A stretch of DNA of 35,940 nucleotides. Origin: Candidatus Berkelbacteria bacterium (GTDB taxonomy: Bacteria > Patescibacteriota > UBA1384 > JACPKC01). A program made the translations under genes and the position numbers. Shown here piece by piece: positions 32,283 through 35,940 of the stretch; within the stretch, counting starts at the first letter, position 1, and every line of letters begins with the position of its first letter. The stretch is from positions 1-35,940 of the forward strand of contig JACQIO010000001.1 of assembly GCA_016198415.1 (NCBI GenBank). Direction: 5' to 3'. Below the pieces are notes generated by a model. The model made no database searches. It saw nothing but the letters and a program-made list of their open reading frames with translations, and was not told the DNA's origin.

Positions 32283-32699
32283 TCAGATCGCTAATCCTTC
32301 CAGGTCTGACTCGGGTTGTTGGGCACTCGCCTGAGTCTGCCAGCGGGCCGTGCTCCACAGTTCCACCCGGTTGAAGACCCCTGCCACCACCACCTCGCTC
32401 CCCAGGTCGGCGTAGGTGCGCAGGTAGCCAGGCAGGAGAATCCGCCCTTGCTTGTCAAACTCCAGCTCAGCCGCACCGGCCAAGAAGAATCGGGCAAAGC
32501 GTCGCGCCTTGGCGTCTGAGAGCGGCAGCGCCGCAATCCGGCCAGCCAGGTTCTCCCACTCGGCTCTGGTGTAGAGCGTCAGGCAGCCGTCCACCCCCCG
32601 AGTCACCACCGCGCCATCCTCAAGCTGCTTGCGCATCCGATACGGGATGGCCAGACGCCCCTTGTCATCCAAGTTGTGGGTGTACTCGCCAACGAACAT
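32283..32699 (-). CDS. mraZ: Transcriptional regulator MraZ
   Basis: This encodes 138 residues, the usual length. The two AbrB/SpoVT-type halves each carry the signature DxxGR: LDDKGRLAIPYRMR near residue 11 and FDKQGRILLPGYLR near 82. MraZ forms rings that bind direct repeats upstream of its own gene and controls the dcw operon. Matching repeats are present at 32869-32893. It is the first gene of the minus-strand block that ends at mraY. No Shine-Dalgarno site is seen before the ATG. Confidence 0.95.
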   Translation of the reverse strand: MFVGEYTHNLDDKGRLAIPYRMRKQLEDGAVVTRGVDGCLTLYTRAEWENLAGRIAALPLSDAKARRFARFFLAGAAELEFDKQGRILLPGYLRTYADLGSEVVVAGVFNRVELWSTARWQTQASAQQPESDLEGLAI

Positions 32700-32821
32700 A
32701 GGGGTGAGCTGCTAGCTCAGACGTGGACGGGGCCAGAGTCTTTCCATGGTGTTTCTCCTACCTTCCTAGAATCCGATCCGCGAGATCTGTGACCTAGGTT
32801 TACGAAGCATTATGGTGCCTT

Positions 32822-32953
32822 TTATCCACAGTCGTCTCTCGAATTCACCGTCCGTCTGCGGTCCTTTTCCCCACCTTTTTCCACATCTCCCCACTGCGCT
32901 GTTGCTAGTGTATCGAGCCAACTCGGAGGCGTCCAGTGGACAACTGTGGATAG
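32822..32953. promoter_or_regulatory. Cluster of DnaA-box-like sites
   Basis: A perfect box TTATCCACA lies at 32822-32830. TTTTCCACA at 32877-32885 is one base off. On the other strand CTATCCACA (32945-32953) is one base off and TTGTCCACT (32935-32943) is two bases off. Four sites within 132 bases suggest DnaA control of the dcw operon; an origin of replication is a weaker possibility. Confidence 0.5.
32869..32893 (-). promoter_or_regulatory. MraZ-binding direct repeats
   Basis: On the minus strand TGGGG, TGGAA and TGGGG start at exact 10-base intervals with 5-base spacers, the pattern of the known MraZ box (TGGGN repeats). The middle, deviating repeat overlaps the DnaA-like site at 32877-32885. 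Confidence 0.75.
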
Positions 32954-33026
32954 GTCTCACGATCGGAGAATGTCCAGCGTCGGATGAAGTTCGAACCTGA
33001 TAGTGAGCACCTGGTGGCACTGCGTG

Positions 33027-33063
33027 GGGAAAGAAGAGCACCTCGACCGGCTGGTCGAGGTGC
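33027..33063 (-). terminator. Terminator of the gene at 33097
   Basis: A perfect 11-bp stem GCACCTCGACC (33038-33048)/GGTCGAGGTGC (33053-33063) has a 4-base loop. On the minus strand it is followed by TCTTCTTTCC. It begins 33 bases after the stop codon. Confidence 0.8.
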
Positions 33064-33096
33064 GAGGCGCGTGTCTGGTTGCGATCGTCCGAGGCG

Positions 33097-33660
33097 CTAC
33101 TCGGCCGATTGACCCTGGTCCTCCAGGAGCGGAGTCGGCAGGACCGCCGGTCCGAGATCCGGCTCCGCCTTGGGCAGCCAGGCCGGGTCCGTGGGGAGCG
33201 TCTCGATCTGGGGGTAGGGCGACTCCCGCGCCCCGTCCCACTCGTAGAGCCCGCCGCAGGCCGGGATCCGGCCGGTCAGGCTCTCCAGGACGGTGACGAG
33301 GTAGGCCAGGCCCTCTTCGTCGATCCTCGGCTCCTGGGTCAGATCGACGTTGGTGACTCGGACGAACCAGAGCGGCTGACTCGGGTCGAACGACCAGCCA
33401 GTCTGCCCGGACCAGATCATCGTCCCCGTCTGTCCGATCGGCCGCTCGATGGTCAGGGTCGGGCCGCCACGACCCCCGATCGCGAGCGGTACCCCAGCCT
33501 CGTGACCAGCCAGAACCTCTCCGAGCAGCTGGCCGAGGTAGGCGCGATCCCGATCCTGAACGGCCTGGATGGTCGCGTCGACCTGCGCCCAGGCGATCGG
33601 CGCGACTGCGAGGAACAGGAGGACTGCCAGCCCTCCCGAGTGTAGATAGCGAGGCTTCAA
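33097..33660 (-). CDS. Secreted protein of unknown family
   Basis: This encodes 187 residues from a TTG at 33660, which lies 7 bases after GGAGG; a GTG at 33669 overlaps the ribosome site and is less likely. It has a clear signal peptide (KPRYLHSGGLAVLLFLAVAPIAWAQ) with an AWA-Q cleavage site. The mature protein of about 160 residues has an N-terminal helical part (IQAVQDRDRAYLGQLLGEVLAGHEAG), then a beta-rich part with several Trp (MIWSGQTGWSFDPSQPLWFVRVTNV), and a Pro-rich acidic tail. There is one cysteine. No family is recognised. It is a single-gene unit with a strong promoter and terminator, divergent from the P-loop/CYTH gene. Confidence 0.82.
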   Translation of the reverse strand: MKPRYLHSGGLAVLLFLAVAPIAWAQVDATIQAVQDRDRAYLGQLLGEVLAGHEAGVPLAIGGRGGPTLTIERPIGQTGTMIWSGQTGWSFDPSQPLWFVRVTNVDLTQEPRIDEEGLAYLVTVLESLTGRIPACGGLYEWDGARESPYPQIETLPTDPAWLPKAEPDLGPAVLPTPLLEDQGQSAE

Positions 33661-33706
33661 AGGCCTCACCTCCCCTTCTGCGCCCGCTCGAGGCAGGCGA
33701 CGTCTT

Positions 33707-33735
33707 CTTATACCCTACTTGAGTGATCCAGTCAA
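33707..33735 (-). promoter_or_regulatory. Promoter of the gene at 33660
   Basis: On the minus strand, TTGACT (33730-33735), 17 bases, TATAAG (33707-33712). This is the best sigma-70-type promoter in the window, with a leader of about 40 bases. Confidence 0.7.
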
Positions 33736-33749
33736 TCCACGGTCGTCAC

Positions 33750-33778
33750 TTGTGGTCATCCCTGCCTCCTGCTAGGGT
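33750..33778 (+). promoter_or_regulatory. Promoter of the P-loop/CYTH gene
   Basis: TTGTGG (33750-33755), 17 bases, TAGGGT (33773-33778) with TGC as an extended -10. A nearby TTGACA (33797-33802) has no -10 at the right distance. Confidence 0.4.
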
Positions 33779-33837
33779 GCCGGTGGCAGTCGTCCCTTGA
33801 CATGCCAGATCTCAACGAGAGAAAGGAGCGTGCGCCA

Positions 33838-34956
33838 ATGCACGTCTTCGCGATTACTGGTGGCCCGATGGCCGGTAAGTCGACCTGTCTACGAGCCGTC
33901 GCCCAGGAGTTCGGCGATCGGGTGATCGTTGTCCCCGAGGTGGCGAGTGTCATGTTCGGTGCCGGCTACCCGCTCCCCGGCCGCGACATCAGCTACTCGA
34001 TCGGCTGGGTGCTGGCAACCCAGGGTGGGATCGTTGGCCTCCAGCGTTCCTTCGAGGACGCTAGCCGTCTCAGGGCCGAGGAACACGGGGCCCGGGCGAT
34101 GATCTGCGACCGCGGTCTGCTCGACGGCGCCGCCTACGTCCCCGAGGGTCTGCCGCAGTTCTGCCGGCTCTTCCAGATCGACGTCGAACAGGCCCACGCT
34201 CGGTACGGGACCGTCATCCACCTGGAGACGCTGGCGCGGGTTGCGCCCGAGCGCTTCGGGAAGGAGGGCAACGAGCAGCGGTACGAGACGCACCCAGACC
34301 AGGCGATCGAGCTGGACGACCGGCTCCAGGCCGTCTGGCGTGGTCACCCCAACCACCTTGTGGTCCCCGCCTCCCTCGGCATCGAGGGTGTCGTCGCCCG
34401 CGTCCTCGAGATCGTCGGGGCCGTCGTCAACCAGGAGTTCCAGCGGAAGTGGGTCCTGACCGCCCCGGAGCGAACCGACCTGCCGGCTGGCCTCGATGAG
34501 GTCAAGATCGCGCAAGGCTACGGCGTCCAAACCGGGGGCTCGAGCACGGAGATTCGGATTCGCTATGTCGGAGTCGGACAGGGAAAGCGCGCGTTTCTCA
34601 CCTGTAAGTATGGGATGGACGACTCGGCGGGCTGGCCGAGGCGCGACTGGACCTGTCCTGTCCCACTGCCCCTGGCCGAGGAGCTCTGGCTGGCCCTCAC
34701 CGACGGCCAGCTCTGGAAGCAGCGCCGACAGATCAAGGAAGGTCGGCACGAGCTCCGGCTCGATCGCTTCTCTGGCGACCTCGAGGGGCTCGTCCTCCTC
34801 GAGTGCGTCTTCGCCGATGCCCAAGAGGCCTCGACGTTCACGCTTCCCCCATGGGCCATGGAAGCCGGGGCCGTCGAGGTCACTGGCCGGCCCGAGTTCA
34901 TGGGCCGCCAGCTGGCCCAGAACCAGACCTGGCCCAAGTTGGTTCCGAGCACCTAG
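33838..34956 (+). CDS. P-loop ATPase (AAA_28) fused to a CYTH domain
   Basis: This encodes 372 residues from the ATG at 33838, preceded by AAAGGAG. The N-terminal half is a nucleotide kinase-like P-loop domain: Walker A GGPMAGKST (about 8-16), VVPEVAS, CDRGLLDGAAY and LETLARV. This pattern matches the AAA_28/NadR-like group. From about 200 comes a CYTH domain: QEFQRKWVL, a variant of ExExK with Gln at the second Glu, then STEIRIRYVG, FLTCKYG, RHELRLDRFSGDLEGLVLLECVF and a final segment with EVTGRPEFMGRQLA. The same two-domain order is known from Drosophila Ttd14 and its bacterial relatives, which are thought to bind phosphorylated ligands; the bacterial role is unclear. It is a single-gene unit with its own promoter and terminator. 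Confidence 0.85.
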   Translation: MHVFAITGGPMAGKSTCLRAVAQEFGDRVIVVPEVASVMFGAGYPLPGRDISYSIGWVLATQGGIVGLQRSFEDASRLRAEEHGARAMICDRGLLDGAAYVPEGLPQFCRLFQIDVEQAHARYGTVIHLETLARVAPERFGKEGNEQRYETHPDQAIELDDRLQAVWRGHPNHLVVPASLGIEGVVARVLEIVGAVVNQEFQRKWVLTAPERTDLPAGLDEVKIAQGYGVQTGGSSTEIRIRYVGVGQGKRAFLTCKYGMDDSAGWPRRDWTCPVPLPLAEELWLALTDGQLWKQRRQIKEGRHELRLDRFSGDLEGLVLLECVFADAQEASTFTLPPWAMEAGAVEVTGRPEFMGRQLAQNQTWPKLVPST

Positions 34957-34974
34957 CCAGCCGCCGGTGCTCAC

Positions 34975-35006
34975 AGGAGCGGTTCGGTATCACCCGAGCC
35001 GCTCCT
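34975..35006 (+). terminator. Terminator after the P-loop/CYTH gene
   Basis: A 13-bp stem AGGAGCGGTTCGG/CCGAGCCGCTCCT (one G-T pair) with a 6-base loop begins 19 bases after the stop codon. The T-run after it is poor (CTTCATGCTCCTTT). Confidence 0.7.
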
Positions 35007-35008
35007 CT

Positions 35009-35743
35009 TCATGCTCCTTTGGCAAGCGCCCGGTAGAGCCGCCAGATGTAAGCCAGACTGAAGGCGGTGGTCAGCGCGGACAGACCGTTCAACGCGAGCT
35101 GGACCAGGAACCGTTCCGTGGTATAGGGCGGCACCTGACCCATTCGGAAGATGCTCTCGTCCAGTCCCAGGACCGCCAGGACCAGGACCGCCAGAATGGA
35201 GATGCCCGTGACCACCAGCCCTAGCACGAGGAGTCGGCCAAAGACCGCCCACCAGCGACCGGCACTGAGCAACTTACTGTGCCCCAGACTGGCAAAGACC
35301 CTCGTCTGCTCAGCGGTAAACACGAACGGGGCAAAAACCCACCAAACCAGAAAGATGATGGCCGGGATGGCAAAGAGGAACGCCCCCGCAAAGATGGCGG
35401 CCAGCAGGACAAGATTGAGACCCACAAAGGGCCAGTAGCGACGGAGCGCTCGTCGCGCTCGGGTGGCGAGGGCGGGCGCTCCCTCGTCTGCCACCAGGAG
35501 GTCAATCGCCACCAGGAGCGCAGCGAAGGAGACCAGCCAGGCCCCGAGGATGAGGAGATTGCCGATCCCTTCCTCCAGGTTGGTCACGCCGCCCACACCC
35601 GTTTTGGCCACAAAGGTCCCGCTCAGACTCAGGATCGATGGCAGGAAGAGCAACCAGAAGAGCGGACGGAGCGAGCGGCACCACGTCTGCCAGGCCTGAT
35701 CGAGCAGGGCGCCGGCGCCGGGGAGAAGATGGGAAGTTGGCAT
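35009..35743 (-). CDS. Multi-pass membrane protein
   Basis: This encodes 244 residues. The N-terminal part (LLDQAWQTWCRSLRPLFWLLFLP) is amphipathic to hydrophobic. About six membrane helices follow, at about 27-45, 60-82, 105-125, 127-145, 172-197 and 218-238. The plan resembles the YciC/DUF-type or glycerophosphodiesterase-membrane-domain proteins, in which a cytoplasmic repeat R-A-R-R-A-L-R-R-Y-W-P occurs before a long hydrophobic hairpin; this is only a resemblance. The ATG follows a TAGGAT box by six bases, and that box overlaps the stop codon of the glycosyltransferase gene. It could be a leaderless -10, or its AGGAT could be a ribosome site. Confidence 0.8.
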   Translation of the reverse strand: MPTSHLLPGAGALLDQAWQTWCRSLRPLFWLLFLPSILSLSGTFVAKTGVGGVTNLEEGIGNLLILGAWLVSFAALLVAIDLLVADEGAPALATRARRALRRYWPFVGLNLVLLAAIFAGAFLFAIPAIIFLVWWVFAPFVFTAEQTRVFASLGHSKLLSAGRWWAVFGRLLVLGLVVTGISILAVLVLAVLGLDESIFRMGQVPPYTTERFLVQLALNGLSALTTAFSLAYIWRLYRALAKGA

Positions 35744-35749
35744 GGGGTT

Positions 35750-35755
35750 ATCCTA
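35750..35755 (-). promoter_or_regulatory. Possible leaderless-type -10 of the gene at 35743
   Basis: TAGGAT, six bases (AACCCC), ATG. The first three bases are the stop codon of the upstream gene. AGGAT could equally be a Shine-Dalgarno site, so this is the least certain of the five such boxes. Confidence 0.35.
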
Positions 35756-35940
35756 GCGACTGCTCGCCCGCTCCTCAAGCTCACGCAGGTGCGCGGCCGC
35801 CAAGCAGCGACCGTAGGCTGAGATCCAGGCAACGTGGAACCCCGCCACGCCATCCAAGAAACCCCGCTGGCGAATGAAGCGATCAGCGAACTCGCGGATC
35901 GGTTTGCCAACCTGGTAGAGCCAGCTCCAGCGCCGCCCCT
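35753..35940 (-). CDS. Family 2 glycosyltransferase, C-terminal part (runs off the window)
   Basis: The last 62 codons are seen, ending in TAG at 35753. The sequence RRWSWLYQVGKPIREFADRF, then IRQRGFLDGVAGFHVAWISAYGRCLAAAHL, matches the tail typical of WaaE-like family 2 glycosyltransferases (KPxxxFxxxYxxxxGFxDGxxGFxxAxxSAY). Such enzymes transfer sugars to surface polysaccharides or lipids on the cytoplasmic side. The catalytic domain lies outside the window, so its donor motifs cannot be checked. Confidence 0.8.
   Translation of the reverse strand, partial: GRRWSWLYQVGKPIREFADRFIRQRGFLDGVAGFHVAWISAYGRCLAAAHLRELEERASSR

Larger units (their letters stand above)
32700..33026. other. Regulatory region upstream of mraZ
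   Basis: There is no gene. It holds the MraZ-type repeats, the DnaA-box-like cluster, a -10 candidate CATAAT on the minus strand (32809-32814) and another, TACACT, near 32910 with a TGGACG -35 upstream. The first candidate gives a leader of about 100 bases, and its spacer contains the perfect DnaA box. Confidence 0.55.

Noticed and set aside
32809-32953. Origin of replication
   Set aside because: DnaA-like boxes are present, but there is no clear AT-rich unwinding stretch, no dnaA or dnaN gene and no switch in gene strand. Promoter control is the simpler reading.
33889-34974. 361-codon minus-strand open frame
   Set aside because: It is antisense to the P-loop/CYTH gene, which carries real motifs and start signals.
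1-35940. CRISPR arrays, insertion sequences, rRNA or tRNA genes
   Set aside because: No regularly spaced direct repeats with unique spacers, no transposase-like protein, and no conserved RNA gene sequence was found on either strand.

Overview
This window looks like a chromosome segment from a bacterium with a small, high-GC genome (about 60% GC by eye). It is best compared with the candidate phyla radiation (Patescibacteria), with moderate confidence. The reasons are the compact layout, the short ATGA and GTGA gene overlaps, the dominance of core cell-wall, translation and repair genes, the tandem small bacterial PH-domain membrane proteins, and many proteins of no recognisable family. TGA is used as an ordinary stop in argS, tyrS and murC, so the code is standard and not the Gracilibacteria/Absconditabacteria variant.

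Layout. 1-3690 (+): the end of a membrane-anchored propeller protein, then two unrecognised exported or anchored proteins, each apparently with its own promoter. 3886-7287 (-): tyrS-argS-membrane protein; argS carries a 1-base frameshift. 7417-10239 (+): a class A penicillin-binding protein (PBP1A type) with Ig-like and FN3 tails. 10255-17303 (-): radA, a CYTH protein, a RelE-type toxin and its antitoxin, Mn superoxide dismutase, recJ, a methyltransferase and two PH-domain proteins. 17335-23015 (-): ftsQ, murC, murG, ftsW and murD, transcribed in the order murD to ftsQ and linked by 4-base overlaps. 23080-26417: an insertion holding an unknown protein (-) and an ABC exporter (+) behind a long structured leader. 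26709-32699 (-): mraY, murF, ftsI, ftsL, rsmH and mraZ, transcribed in the order mraZ to mraY. 33027-35006: an exported unknown protein (-) and a P-loop/CYTH fusion (+), divergent. 35009-35940 (-): a multi-pass membrane protein and the C-terminus of a family 2 glycosyltransferase.

The two cell-wall blocks together form a classical dcw cluster (mraZ, rsmH, ftsL, ftsI, murF, mraY, murD, ftsW, murG, murC, ftsQ). It is split between mraY and murD by the exporter insertion, and it lacks murE, murB and ddl at their usual places. Its products methylate 16S rRNA (RsmH), make and flip the lipid-linked peptidoglycan precursor (MurC, MurD, MurF, MraY, MurG), polymerise and cross-link septal wall (FtsW, FtsI), and build the divisome core (FtsQ, FtsL). 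PBP1A, in its own unit, adds a second wall polymerase.

The most unusual signals are not genes. (1) A palindromic repeat of about 45 bp sits inside the coding regions of argS and the CYTH gene and is read in different frames. Other low-complexity repeats sit in-frame in murD and in the two spacers flanking murF. (2) At least five genes show a TANNNT box exactly six bases before the ATG, suggesting leaderless transcripts. (3) The unrecognised or accessory genes instead carry TTGAC-type promoters (several with an extended -10), strong Shine-Dalgarno sites and hairpin terminators, so they look like independent moron-like cassettes. (4) The ABC exporter has a candidate attenuator with a plausible antiterminator. 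(5) The mraZ upstream region combines three MraZ-type repeats with a cluster of DnaA-box-like sites.
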